Made by a program: the position numbers and the translations under genes
Notes under the pieces: generated by a model
The model's database searches: none
The model's input: only the letters and a program-made list of their open reading frames with translations
Told to the model about the DNA's origin: nothing
In this document: positions 1-7,610 of the stretch, piece by piece
Position numbering within the stretch: the stretch's first letter is position 1
Layout: each line of letters begins with the position of its first letter
NCBI RefSeq assembly: GCF_002777255.1
Contig: NZ_CP017634.1
Span: 6,336,903-6,400,902 of the forward strand
Reading direction: 5' to 3'
Origin: Candidatus Formimonas warabiya
Lineage (GTDB): Bacteria > Bacillota > Dehalobacteriia > Dehalobacteriales > Dehalobacteriaceae
DNA length: 64,000 nucleotides

Positions 1-1560
1 GATATCCACGTCTACTTTCTCGGAGCGCCGGTCCAGGTGATAAACCACCTTATCCACATAGCCTAAATCCACCATTACTTTGTCGGTGACGATTACCGCC
101 TTTTTAATCCCAGGCATTTTTGACAGGTACTGCACGGAACCGGGCTCAAAATAAATGCGTTCCGGCACTTTGAACCACTGCATGTTTACCCGGCGGTGGG
201 CCACCCTTTTGATGTTGATGAGATTAATATCGCTGACGTTGGAGGTGGTGGAATTGTGCCCCATAGAGCCGCAGCCCAGGGTGAGGGAGGGCATCATGAT
301 ATTGTAGATGTCGCCGATGGCCCCGTGGCTGGACGGGGCATTGACCACAATTCTTCCCACCATCATGCGCTTAGAAAACCTGTTCACCACCTCGTCGTTT
401 TCCGAATGGATCACGGCGGTATGTCCCATGCCGCCGAAGGAAATCATGTCCTGGCACAATTTAAAGGCATGCTCCAGGTTTTCCGCTTCGTAATAGGCCA
501 GAACCGGGCTTAATTTTTCCCGGGACAAAGGAAAGTCTTTGCCCACGCCGGTTAAGGGGGCAATCAATATTTTGGTATCTTTGGGAACAGAAATGCCGGC
601 GGTTTCCGCAATGAAGGATGCCGGCTGGCCCACGATGCTGGGATTCAAAGAACAGGTGCCGTCGTCCGTGACCAGCTTTTCCAGCTGGGAAATCTCTTCC
701 GGAGAGAGAAAATAACAGCCGTTGGCCATTAATTCTTCCTTGATCGGGGCGGCAATTTCCCGGTCTACGATCACACCCTGCTCGGAAGCGCAAATCATGC
801 CGTTGTCAAAAGTTTTGCTTAAGATCAAATCATTGGCCGCTCTTTTGATATGCGCCGTTTTTTCAATATAACAGGGGACATTTCCCGGCCCCACACCCAG
901 AGCAGGTTTGCCGGTACTGTAAGCGGATTTTACCATGCTGCCCCCGCCGGTGGCCAGGACTAAAGCCACTTTGGGGTGATTCATTAAAGCCTGGGTAGCC
1001 TCAATGGACGGTTCGGTAATCCAGCTGATGCAGTTTTCCGGCGCCCCCGCCTGGACAGCGGCTTTGAGCATGATGCGGGCGGCGGCGGCACTGCTTTGCT
1101 GGGCCCCCGGATGGAAACTGAAAATAATCGGATTCCGGGTTTTCATACTGATCAAGGACTTAAACAGGGTTGTGGAAGTAGGATTCGTCACCGGAGTTAC
1201 CCCGGTGATCACGCCCACCGGTTCGGCAAACTCCAGATACCCTGCCTCTTCGTCTTCTTTAATAATTCCTACGGTTTTGTGATATTTGATGCTGTGATAA
1301 ATGTATTCGGTGGCAAAGATATTCTTTGTAATTTTGTCCTCATAGACGCCCCGCTTTGTTTCTTCAACGGCCAGCTTGGCCAGCTCCATGTGCTGGTCCA
1401 GGCCCGCTAAGGCCATCGCCCGCACAATCTCATCAATCTGCTCCTGATTTAAGTCGAGAAATTCTTCCCGCGCCTTTAAAGCCTTTTGCACCAGGGTGTC
1501 GACGGCTCCTTGTATGTTTTGACCCATGTTTTGTCCGTTTTCCGGCTCCTGCTTGCTCAT
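1..1560 (-). CDS. adhE: Bifunctional aldehyde-alcohol dehydrogenase AdhE (partial, C-terminus beyond window)
   Basis: AdhE reduces acetyl-CoA to acetaldehyde and then to ethanol with NADH, in the cytoplasm. The 520 visible codons read from the ATG at 1558-1560 (GGGAGG 8 nt upstream) to the window edge without a stop. Residues about 15-450 are a CoA-acylating aldehyde dehydrogenase domain, with the nucleotide-binding stretch VLATGGGSMVKSAYSTGKPA and catalytic Cys257 in FDNGMICASEQ. Around residue 475 the iron-dependent alcohol dehydrogenase domain begins (YFEPGSVQYL..AVIVTDKVM), which distinguishes it from single-domain EutE/PduP enzymes. It lies 30 bp behind the hydrogenase-like gene on the same strand, so the two probably share a transcript and both dispose of reductant. 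Seen: both domains and the catalytic Cys. Not visible: the iron ligands of the ADH domain. Confidence 0.93.
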   Translation of the reverse strand, partial: MSKQEPENGQNMGQNIQGAVDTLVQKALKAREEFLDLNQEQIDEIVRAMALAGLDQHMELAKLAVEETKRGVYEDKITKNIFATEYIYHSIKYHKTVGIIKEDEEAGYLEFAEPVGVITGVTPVTNPTSTTLFKSLISMKTRNPIIFSFHPGAQQSSAAAARIMLKAAVQAGAPENCISWITEPSIEATQALMNHPKVALVLATGGGSMVKSAYSTGKPALGVGPGNVPCYIEKTAHIKRAANDLILSKTFDNGMICASEQGVIVDREIAAPIKEELMANGCYFLSPEEISQLEKLVTDDGTCSLNPSIVGQPASFIAETAGISVPKDTKILIAPLTGVGKDFPLSREKLSPVLAYYEAENLEHAFKLCQDMISFGGMGHTAVIHSENDEVVNRFSKRMMVGRIVVNAPSSHGAIGDIYNIMMPSLTLGCGSMGHNSTTSNVSDINLINIKRVAHRRVNMQWFKVPERIYFEPGSVQYLSKMPGIKKAVIVTDKVMVDLGYVDKVVYHLDRRSEKVDVDI

Positions 1561-1590
1561 GGTCCAACCTCCCTATGATTCAAAATCGTG

Positions 1591-2940
1591 TTAAGACAAG
1601 TATTCCCCGGACGGGTGGGGATATGCGGGGGAAGGGGCGTGCTCCGTTTTCAGGGACATTTTTTCGGACAGGGTATCGGTCATTTTGTAATAATCCTCCA
1701 TCCATTGGATCGCCGTAGGATTATCATTGGGGGTATCAAAGGGAGACCTGTCTGCAAAGTTCTGAACGTAAGGCGCTGCTTCCTCAACTTTTATCAAGGT
1801 CCCGGGGCCGCCGATGCATCCGCCGGGACAGCCCATTCCTTCCATGAAATTGGCCTGGATGGTGCCTTCCTCAATTTGCTGCAGAAGTTCTCCGCATTGT
1901 TTCAGCCCGTTGCCTTTGACCGGTTTAACCGATAAGCGGTGATCCCGTCTTTGAACTGCCCTGATAATGGCTTCCGTAACCCCGCCCGTATGGGCGTAGA
2001 TGCGGCCATCATGGGAGGCATCCGTTAGGTCCATGCGGCCCAAAGATCCGTCAAGTTTGATTTCTGCTGCTTCCAAAAGGGCCTTTGTTTCCTTAAATGT
2101 CAGCACGCAATCCACGGCAGGCTGCAGATCAGGTCTTTTGGCCTCGTTCTTTTTGGCGATACAGGGGCCGATAAAAACAACCCGGCAGTTTTCCTCTCTT
2201 TGCTTCAGCATCTTGCCCAGGGCGATCATGGGGGACACGGTGGGGGAAACCAGGTTGGCCACTTTGGGCCGTAATTTTTCAATAAACTTGATAAAAGCGG
2301 GGCAGCAGCAGGAGGTGATCATGAATTTTTCGCCCCGTTCCATGCGCTGGCTGAATTCTTCCGCCTCAAACAAGGTCGTGATATCTGCGGCCAGGGCAAC
2401 CTCATATATTTCGGTAAAGCCCATCGCCTTTAAGGCGGATTTGAATATTTCCGGCGTTGCCTGGGGACCGAATTGTCCCACGAAAGAGGGGGCCAGGATG
2501 GCGTATACCGGATGGGTATCGCTTTGTAAAAGCATGGTTGCTACCTGGGCAAATTCGGAACGGGCCATGATTGCCCCGGAGATGCACACATTGATACATT
2601 GTCCGCATTCTATGCACCGGTCCCGGTTGATGTGCCTGATTCCTCCGGTACAGGTAATGGCCTCCGTAGGACAAATCTCGGTACAGGGATGCAAGTCCGG
2701 ACCGCAGTCCGGGCAAACGTCTTCCATGATTTCCACCAGCGGGGGTGCATCCTTCCTTTCATCGAGGAGGAAATTCAGTCTTTTTTCGACCGCATGATAA
2801 ACCTGCTGGTCTTCTTTCCGGTCCGGCAAGCATTCCGTGATAATATTGTTGATGAACTTCTCCCGGTCTTTGATACCTCCCTCCCGGATCTGTTTGGCCA
2901 AATTTACTAAGATACGGTGGTGGATTTCATGAGGGTCCAT
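1591..2940 (-). CDS. [FeFe]-hydrogenase large-subunit-like protein, group B type
   Basis: A 449-residue iron-sulfur protein expected to catalyse or sense H2/ferredoxin chemistry. The N-terminal 90 residues are an unrecognised helical region. Next come two 4Fe-4S cluster motifs (CPDCGPDLHPCTEICP and CIECGQCINVCISGAI, about residues 90-130), then the H-cluster domain. Its three signatures are TSCCCPAF (L1), GPCIAKKNEA (L2) and GMGCPGGCIGGP (L3). The triple-Cys L1 and the GPCxAKK form of L2 differ from classic group A enzymes (TSCCPxW, PCxxKxxE) and fit, as I recall them, group B clostridial hydrogenases. All cluster-ligand cysteines are present. Start ATG at 2938-2940 has AGGTG 6 nt upstream. 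It is the first gene before adhE. It could be a catalytic hydrogenase or a low-activity sensory homologue; no maturase or PAS domain is nearby. Confidence 0.85.
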   Translation of the reverse strand: MDPHEIHHRILVNLAKQIREGGIKDREKFINNIITECLPDRKEDQQVYHAVEKRLNFLLDERKDAPPLVEIMEDVCPDCGPDLHPCTEICPTEAITCTGGIRHINRDRCIECGQCINVCISGAIMARSEFAQVATMLLQSDTHPVYAILAPSFVGQFGPQATPEIFKSALKAMGFTEIYEVALAADITTLFEAEEFSQRMERGEKFMITSCCCPAFIKFIEKLRPKVANLVSPTVSPMIALGKMLKQREENCRVVFIGPCIAKKNEAKRPDLQPAVDCVLTFKETKALLEAAEIKLDGSLGRMDLTDASHDGRIYAHTGGVTEAIIRAVQRRDHRLSVKPVKGNGLKQCGELLQQIEEGTIQANFMEGMGCPGGCIGGPGTLIKVEEAAPYVQNFADRSPFDTPNDNPTAIQWMEDYYKMTDTLSEKMSLKTEHAPSPAYPHPSGEYLS

Positions 2941-3090
2941 TTTTTCACCTCGTAAGGTTTAATCTCTTGAGGTTAATTTTTGCTTTTTGGCCGGGACTTA
3001 TTCCTTTTGAAGAAATTCTCCGGGCTGAGTTTTGATAAAACCTAAAGTAGAAAAAACAAATTATTTGTCGGAAAAATTATGTAACGATTG

Positions 3091-3119
3091 GGAACCTTTT
3101 GGGGCTAAAATAAGTCTTA
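3091..3119 (+). promoter_or_regulatory. ECF-like promoter, copy 1 (before the riboswitch/sigma operon)
   Basis: GGAACC at 3091-3096 and GTCTTA at 3114-3119, separated by 17 bp. The 29-bp block matches 24 of 29 positions with the block at 4494-4522, including TTTT directly after GGAACC, GGCT in the spacer and AA before GTCTTA. The GGAAC/GTC pattern resembles promoters of extracytoplasmic-function sigma factors rather than TTGACA/TATAAT. It lies about 200 bp before the c-di-GMP aptamer. The inference is that the split sigma factor encoded downstream reads it, giving positive autoregulation. Confidence 0.6.
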
Positions 3120-3277
3120 TCAACATAGGAAAAATTTAACAGGAGATTACCGATCATGGATCGCCCCGGACCCAGAGAATAGAAAAATGATTCCCATTTA
3201 ATGTAAATAAATTTATGAAAGGGTTGTAAAAAAGAGAGGGAATGTCTCTCTATATAGTAAAGGCAGTTCTTAAAGGT

Positions 3278-3289
3278 GGTGATATCACC
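3278..3289. promoter_or_regulatory. 12-bp perfect palindrome in the operon leader
   Basis: GGTGATATCACC is a perfect dyad between the ECF-like promoter and the riboswitch. It could be an operator or a small RNA hairpin. No binding protein can be assigned from sequence. Confidence 0.3.
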
Positions 3290-3321
3290 TACGAGTAGTT
3301 GGTAATTTCATGAAAAAATAT

Positions 3322-3404
3322 ATCAAAGGCAAACCTATCGAAAGATAGGGACGCAAAGCCGTGGGTCTAAAGCACAAGTAAGCTATGACTGCCTGGTTGC
3401 CGCA
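3322..3404 (+). promoter_or_regulatory. Cyclic di-GMP-I (GEMM) riboswitch
   Basis: The conserved GEMM-I elements appear in order: GGCAAACC at 3328-3335, a GAAA-capped hairpin (CTATCGAAAGATAG), GGGACGCAAAGCC at 3348-3360, a variable P3 arm, and CCTGGTTGCCG at 3392-3402, which closes P1 with GGCAA. This aptamer family binds c-di-GMP in nascent RNA. An intrinsic terminator follows 15 nt later, so control is most likely transcriptional. Whether ligand turns expression on or off cannot be decided by eye. Confidence 0.9.
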
Positions 3405-3418
3405 AAAAAGATTGGTCC

Positions 3419-3446
3419 AACCTGCCTTGCGTGAAGGCAGGTTTTT
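3419..3446 (+). terminator. Riboswitch-linked intrinsic terminator
   Basis: A 10-bp stem, AACCTGCCTT (3419-3428) with AAGGCAGGTT (3434-3443), loop GCGTG, followed by a T run. It lies between the c-di-GMP aptamer and the first gene, as an expression platform would. Confidence 0.8.
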
Positions 3447-3466
3447 GACTTAAGGGAGGTGTTTCG

Positions 3467-3766
3467 ATGCAAGAACCTTTTACAAATGAGTTTTTAGGTA
3501 CGATAGCTGGAGCCGCTGCTGCTACGACCTTAATCGTAGAATTGATAAAAGATCTCAAACCGGTGAAACGCTGCCCGACACGTTGGATAGTAATAGCAGT
3601 AGCTGAGACAATTACTATCTTAACCACATGGCTTAATGGTCAGTTCGCATGGAACAAATTACTGCCGTGTTTCTTAAACGGGTTGGTTGTTGCCTCTACC
3701 GCGATGGCCGGTTGGCATGTGACCCAAATCGGTAAAAGTACTACCAAGAAGGAGAGTGAAAAATAA
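3467..3766 (+). CDS. Small three-helix holin-like membrane protein
   Basis: A 99-residue protein with three predicted membrane spans (about residues 9-25, 37-55 and 62-84) and a short charged lysine/glutamate tail, the general layout of phage-type holins. The family was not identified by name. Start ATG has AAGGGAGGTG 7 nt upstream and sits 20 nt after the riboswitch terminator. Its stop codon overlaps the start of the sigma-like gene (TAATG at 3764-3768), so the two are translationally coupled. Known parallels are TcdE/TcdR and UviB/UviA, in which a holin-like protein is encoded beside an alternative sigma factor. Role inferred: membrane permeabilisation, protein release or signalling within the same c-di-GMP-controlled unit. 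Confidence 0.6.
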   Translation: MQEPFTNEFLGTIAGAAAATTLIVELIKDLKPVKRCPTRWIVIAVAETITILTTWLNGQFAWNKLLPCFLNGLVVASTAMAGWHVTQIGKSTTKKESEK

Positions 3767-4173
3767 TGGTACAATCAGATGCCCAGATTACCATGTATTT
3801 AATCACTGCCCTACGTCATACTGCTGCTCGAAAAGCTTCTCAATACCGTGACCAGGGAAAAAGGGAAATCCTGTTATTTGACGCACCAGCAAGTGGTCCA
3901 GGTTTGGAAGACGAAAGGACCTGGGGAGAATTCGTCCCAATAAGTGAGGAAGGCATAGAAGAAAAAGTAACGAGACATACCTTGGTAAAACAAATTCTAC
4001 TTAGCCTGACCCCCAGAGAGAGGCAAGTAATCATAGAAATGTATATGCTGCAGCGTAGTGAAAAGCAAACTGCCCAAAAACTGGGTGTTCGCCAACAGCG
4101 GGTCAGCCAGTTGAAAAAGAAAGCATTGGTGCACATGAGGGCAGAATGTGAAAGGCAAGGGATCATCGCATGA
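3766..4173 (+). CDS. Sigma-70 region-4-type protein (SigO-like half of a split sigma factor)
   Basis: 135 residues. The C-terminal 60 carry a sigma region 4 helix-turn-helix (LTPRERQVIIEMYMLQ, then KLGVRQQRVSQLKKKALVHM). The N-terminal 70 residues show no region 2 core-binding/melting motif, so the protein is probably insufficient as a sigma factor alone. Its start overlaps the stop of the holin-like gene, and its end overlaps the start of a 67-residue protein (ATGA at 4170-4173) that resembles the front of region 2. This is the organisation of the Bacillus subtilis SigO-RsoA pair, a two-subunit sigma factor. Expected to recognise the -35 element, possibly GGAACC. The alternative is a stand-alone HTH regulator. 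Confidence 0.75.
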   Translation: MVQSDAQITMYLITALRHTAARKASQYRDQGKREILLFDAPASGPGLEDERTWGEFVPISEEGIEEKVTRHTLVKQILLSLTPRERQVIIEMYMLQRSEKQTAQKLGVRQQRVSQLKKKALVHMRAECERQGIIA

Positions 4174-4373
4174 GTCCACGGCTGAAGGAATTAATTTCGC
4201 GCGCCCAGCAAGGGGATGAGGCCGCTATAGAAGAGATATTAAATCGTTTTCTTCCTGCGATCAAGAAGTACAGCCGTTGTATGGGCTATGAGCAGAATGA
4301 TGCGGCCCAGGACTTGAGGGAAGTCCTTATTAAGGCGATCAAAAATTATAAGTTGTCTTCTTCTGACGATTAG
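4170..4373 (+). CDS. RsoA-like/HTH_16-like small sigma partner
   Basis: A 67-residue protein: LISRAQQGDEAAIEEILNRF, then LPAIKKYSRCMG and a short acidic DxxQDLRE segment. The pattern AxxGDxxAxxxLxxRFxPxIxKYSR is typical of the N-terminal helices preceding and entering sigma region 2. I infer it supplies the core-binding/promoter-melting half missing from the preceding gene. ATG overlaps the previous stop by 4 nt, so stoichiometric coupled translation is likely. It is much shorter than any complete sigma factor and ends at a strong terminator, so it is the last gene of the operon. An independent small HTH protein is the alternative. Confidence 0.65.
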   Translation: MSPRLKELISRAQQGDEAAIEEILNRFLPAIKKYSRCMGYEQNDAAQDLREVLIKAIKNYKLSSSDD

Positions 4374-4376
4374 CCG

Positions 4377-4415
4377 GAGGGGAGCAAAGGGGCGGTTCTT
4401 TTGCTCCCCTCTTGT
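4377..4415 (+). terminator. Intrinsic terminator of the riboswitch/sigma operon
   Basis: A 12-13-bp GC-rich stem, GAGGGGAGCAAA (4377-4388) with TTTGCTCCCCTC (4400-4411), followed by TTGTTT, four nt after the stop of the small sigma partner. Confidence 0.85.
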
Positions 4416-4493
4416 TTACCTATGTTGAAACATAGAAAAATGGTTGGTGATCAAAAGCACCAGGCAAGTAAGAGAAAAAATTTCAATACATGG

Positions 4494-4522
4494 GGAACCT
4501 TTTCCGGCTTAACGAAGTCTTA
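4494..4522 (+). promoter_or_regulatory. ECF-like promoter, copy 2 (before the stalk/GH18 gene)
   Basis: GGAACC at 4494-4499, a 17-bp spacer (TTTTCCGGCTTAACGAA) and GTCTTA at 4517-4522, 24/29 identical to the block at 3091-3119. It is 134 bp before the GH18 start codon, and the strong terminator at 4377-4415 separates it from the sigma operon, so the gene has its own promoter. No TTGACA/TATAAT pair competes in this stretch. Confidence 0.6.
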
Positions 4523-4656
4523 CTTTATGGAGTCAAAATTTCTGCCGGATTTTACAGGAAGGCGTTTTTTTCTTTTTATATCCTAAAAATCCAAAGGATT
4601 TTCGACAACAAAAGAGAAATTATAACAAAACCATTGGTAAAAGGAGTAGAATTCTC

Positions 4657-5907
4657 ATGAAAGCTTTTGTCTCATTACTTACTTGCGTAGTCCTCGTTTG
4701 CTTTTTTGCGCTGCCCGCATTTGCCCAGGAAAGAGAAATCACCGTTCGTATCGATGGCTTGGCTGTTCCCCTGGATACACCGCCGTTACTGGATAATGGT
4801 CGAACGCTAATTCCTTTTCGGGCGATCACGGAAGCATTGAATATACCTGTAGTTTGGGATGAAGCAACCCGGACGATTACAGCCACGGACGGCGTGGTCA
4901 ACGTTATGCTGCAGATCGGCAGCACTACTGCTTACCGCAATGATGTGCCCATCTCTTTGGATGCACTGCCCCAGATAATAGAGGGAAGGACCTTGATTCC
5001 CCTCCGCTTTTTTGGCGAGGCCTATAATTGTCAGGTAGTATGGGACAGCGCCAAGGGAGAGGTGAGGATTACTTCGCCGTCACAAAAGATGGCTGTTTTT
5101 GGGTTCTATGCCCTGGGCGATAGCCGTACCAGCAGTTGGGAAGACTTATTTGCCCAACCCTATCCGGCAAAAGGGACGGGAAATACCGATCTGGTCAGTG
5201 ATCTGGCCTTGGGCTGGTATAGCCTTGACCGGGAAGGAACTCTTCTCACCAAAAGCACAACAGGCTGGCAACAGCCTGATGGATGGGAGGATGTATTGGA
5301 GGCTGCCCGGGAATATGGGATGTCCACAGAAATGGTTGTTCACCTGACCGATAGCGACAGTACCATCAGCGACCTGCTGGCCGACGAAACAGCCATGGAA
5401 GAAGCTGTCCAATCCATTGGGGAAGAAGCCGAATTGTACCAGGGGGTTAACCTTGATTTCGAAGGTCTGGGGTACCGGGATGAAGGCGAGCAATTAGAGG
5501 AGGTTCAGGACCGTTTTACCGCTTTTGTCTCTCTTTTATCTCAGCAATTACATGCCACCGGCCATTCCCTCACCCTGACCCTGCATGCGCCCAACAGCGC
5601 CTACAAGGGGTATGATTACCAGGCTTTGGGCACGCTGGCCGATCAGATCATTATTATGGCCTATGATTACGGTACCCAACCGGAACCGGTGAGCCTGGTC
5701 CAACAGGCGGTAGAAATGGCTGCGTCTTCGGTTCCCCCGCAAAAACTGTTTTTGGGCATATCGGCCCCTAGTGAGTCCGGGGAAAGCATCACCACCAAGG
5801 TGGCCATTGCGAAACGTTATCACCTGGGGGGAATTGCCCTGTGGCGGTTAGGTTTGGTCACCGATGATATGTGGCAGAGCTTAAGACTGTCCATTCAACC
5901 GAAATAG
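4657..5907 (+). CDS. Secreted stalk-domain (copper amine oxidase N-like) plus GH18-type glycosidase
   Basis: 416 residues with a signal peptide (residues 1-23, cut after AFA). Residues 28-140 hold two copper-amine-oxidase-N (stalk) repeats, each with an RTLIPxR motif (NGRTLIPFRAITEAL and EGRTLIPLRFFGEAY). From about 145 on is a glycoside hydrolase 18 barrel: GVNLDFEGLG carries the likely catalytic Glu269, followed by LTLTLHAP and IIIMAYDYGTQPEP, as in spore- or wall-acting GH18 enzymes of the YaaH/SleL type. The first Asp of the usual DxxDxDxE motif is Asn here, as in several peptidoglycan-directed members. Expected site: cell surface, on peptidoglycan or another GlcNAc polymer. ATG has AAAGGAG upstream. 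Its promoter duplicates that of the neighbouring split-sigma operon. Confidence 0.85.
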   Translation: MKAFVSLLTCVVLVCFFALPAFAQEREITVRIDGLAVPLDTPPLLDNGRTLIPFRAITEALNIPVVWDEATRTITATDGVVNVMLQIGSTTAYRNDVPISLDALPQIIEGRTLIPLRFFGEAYNCQVVWDSAKGEVRITSPSQKMAVFGFYALGDSRTSSWEDLFAQPYPAKGTGNTDLVSDLALGWYSLDREGTLLTKSTTGWQQPDGWEDVLEAAREYGMSTEMVVHLTDSDSTISDLLADETAMEEAVQSIGEEAELYQGVNLDFEGLGYRDEGEQLEEVQDRFTAFVSLLSQQLHATGHSLTLTLHAPNSAYKGYDYQALGTLADQIIIMAYDYGTQPEPVSLVQQAVEMAASSVPPQKLFLGISAPSESGESITTKVAIAKRYHLGGIALWRLGLVTDDMWQSLRLSIQPK

Positions 5908-5965
5908 CCTGGAAAATATTTCAGCCTCAATCAGGTCCTTTAATTAAATACGACTCTATTTTATA

Positions 5966-6002
5966 AACGTGCAAGTTTAAAACATAATTTGCACGTTTTT
6001 TG
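5966..6002 (+). terminator. Intrinsic terminator after the GH18 gene
   Basis: AACGTGCAA (5966-5974) pairs with TTGCACGTT (5989-5997) and is followed by a T run. Confidence 0.8.
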
Positions 6003-6314
6003 TTTGATGGAACTACTGTTGGGTTGGAATACTTTTTGGGCAGAAACTATTTTCCCCCGGAATACGTCTAACACCATAGAGTATTTAGAGGAAAAATCTC
6101 TCATCTTTAAGAAATCCGGGCACAGAAGTAAAAAGGGACACTTCATTTGTGGATCTTTTTCTGGAGGGAATTTTAGCCTGTTAAATGAAAGACATCTGGT
6201 GATATGTCAAGACAATATCTAAATATTCTTGTCTTGGGTTTTGTAAAAAAGGGTATAGCAAACAAACCCGTCCTTAAAAGCATCAAAAAAACAGGACTAA
6301 AGGTTTGTATTTAG
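6003..6314. other. Intergenic stretch between the GH18 gene and the IS110 transposase
   Basis: No credible gene. CAAGACAA (6209-6216) and TTGTCTTG (6230-6237) form an inverted repeat. A second imperfect hairpin (ACAAACC..GTCCT with AGGAC..GGTTTGT, about 6262-6308) sits directly behind the transposase stop and probably belongs to the insertion sequence end. Confidence 0.4.
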
Positions 6315-7610
6315 TTAAGTGGTTGCTTCAACAGCTCCTCTCGTTGAAATATAGAGTTGATTATTGCGTAGCAGTGCATAAATCAACCTGACAAGTTTTC
6401 GTGAAGTCAGTGCGAGTGCTCTTTTATGCTGGAAGCGAGTCGCTTCATTACGTTTTTTATGGTAGAAAGCTGTGTATTCGGGATTATGGTTTTTGATTAA
6501 ACTCATAACGGCTTCGCCCAAATAATAGCGAAGATACTTATTACCTGATTTAGTCATGTAAGTAATATCGCTGGTAAGGCGTCCGGATTGCTTTTTACGC
6601 CATGTAAGCCCAGCAAACTTTGCCAGCTTTTCTTCCGATTTGAAACGGTCAATAAAACCAATTTCAGCGATAATACCGGCAGAAATCACAGGCCCAAAGC
6701 CAGGTATTGACAGAAGACATTGATAGCCGTTGCTTGATAAACCTTTTACTGCTTTTTCAATAGCAGAATCAATTGTCTTAATTTCCTTCTCAAAAGACTT
6801 AATGCAGTTAAAGGAAGCAGCAATCGCAGCGTTTAGCGGCTCATACTGCGCTTTATCCAAACGGTAGGAATCACGTGCAGCACGTTGAAGCAGCTTAGCC
6901 TTGGCTTCAGGATCAGAAAAACGGCTTTTACCTTTTTCGCAGAGAAAATCAATAAGTTCTTCTACTGGAGCATATGCAATTTCATCCGGTGATAAATAGT
7001 CAGTTAGAACTGCAACAGAAGTTGCACCAAACCTATTGGAAAAAGGATTATCTTCTTTATCTCTTGGATTAAGGACAGCTAGTTCGCTGAATTTAATAAA
7101 AATGTTGGTAAGGATATAGGACTTTTCCCTAGCGAGGCTCTCAACCAAATGAAGTCTTACTCTGGTTAGTCGTTGTAGGGCAACGAAAGCAGAACCATTA
7201 AAGGGCTCAGAGGTAATCTTGCCGGTTCTTGCAAAATCGGCAATACCATAGGCATCGTTGGGGTCAGTCTTATCCATATCTACAAAAGTATTCTGATAGG
7301 CACTTGTCACCTTGGGATTCAGGCAGTAAACCTTGATATTCAAAGCTGCCAGCTCCGGCGACTGAAAAAGATAATTGCAAAGGTGGAAGCTGTAGAAAGA
7401 AGTAGCTTCCATTGCAGTGACCACATGAGTAGCTTTGGAAGAAACTGCTGTACGAAGGATCTCCGAAGTGATCAATGAAGCTCCAGATAAATTGTTGTTA
7501 AAAGAAACAGAAGCCAGTTGATTTCCAAAGAAGTCAAGAATGACAGCATGGTGAGCGCGTAAGCTCACATCTATACCGATAAAGAGTGTTGATAGCAATT
7601 GCTTTTTCAT
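6315..7610 (-). CDS. IS110-family transposase (DEDD plus Transposase_20)
   Basis: 431 residues. The N-terminal RuvC-like DEDD domain shows FIGIDVS, METTSFY-like MEATSFYS and DKTDPNDAYGIADFAR. The C-terminal Transposase_20 domain shows SIPGFGPVISAGIIAEIG and FAGLTWRKKQSGRLTS, with the Ser expected to act as nucleophile. Length and both domains are full, with no frameshift, so the enzyme is probably active. The start ATG (7608-7610) is preceded by AAAGGTGG. The long non-coding stretch lies on the 5' side of the gene, the IS110-group arrangement (IS1111-group elements place it 3'). The element separates the GH18 gene from the radical SAM pair. Confidence 0.92.
   Translation of the reverse strand: MKKQLLSTLFIGIDVSLRAHHAVILDFFGNQLASVSFNNNLSGASLITSEILRTAVSSKATHVVTAMEATSFYSFHLCNYLFQSPELAALNIKVYCLNPKVTSAYQNTFVDMDKTDPNDAYGIADFARTGKITSEPFNGSAFVALQRLTRVRLHLVESLAREKSYILTNIFIKFSELAVLNPRDKEDNPFSNRFGATSVAVLTDYLSPDEIAYAPVEELIDFLCEKGKSRFSDPEAKAKLLQRAARDSYRLDKAQYEPLNAAIAASFNCIKSFEKEIKTIDSAIEKAVKGLSSNGYQCLLSIPGFGPVISAGIIAEIGFIDRFKSEEKLAKFAGLTWRKKQSGRLTSDITYMTKSGNKYLRYYLGEAVMSLIKNHNPEYTAFYHKKRNEATRFQHKRALALTSRKLVRLIYALLRNNQLYISTRGAVEATT

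Noticed and set aside
2000..2797. 265-codon open frame antisense to the hydrogenase gene
   Set aside because: Shadow of a GC-biased real gene; no ribosome-binding site and no domain.
4401..4586. 61-codon open frame between the sigma operon terminator and the GH18 gene
   Set aside because: It spans the ECF-like promoter and has no ribosome-binding site or family resemblance.
5989..6222. 77-codon open frame after the GH18 gene
   Set aside because: Starts inside a terminator hairpin and shows no coding character.
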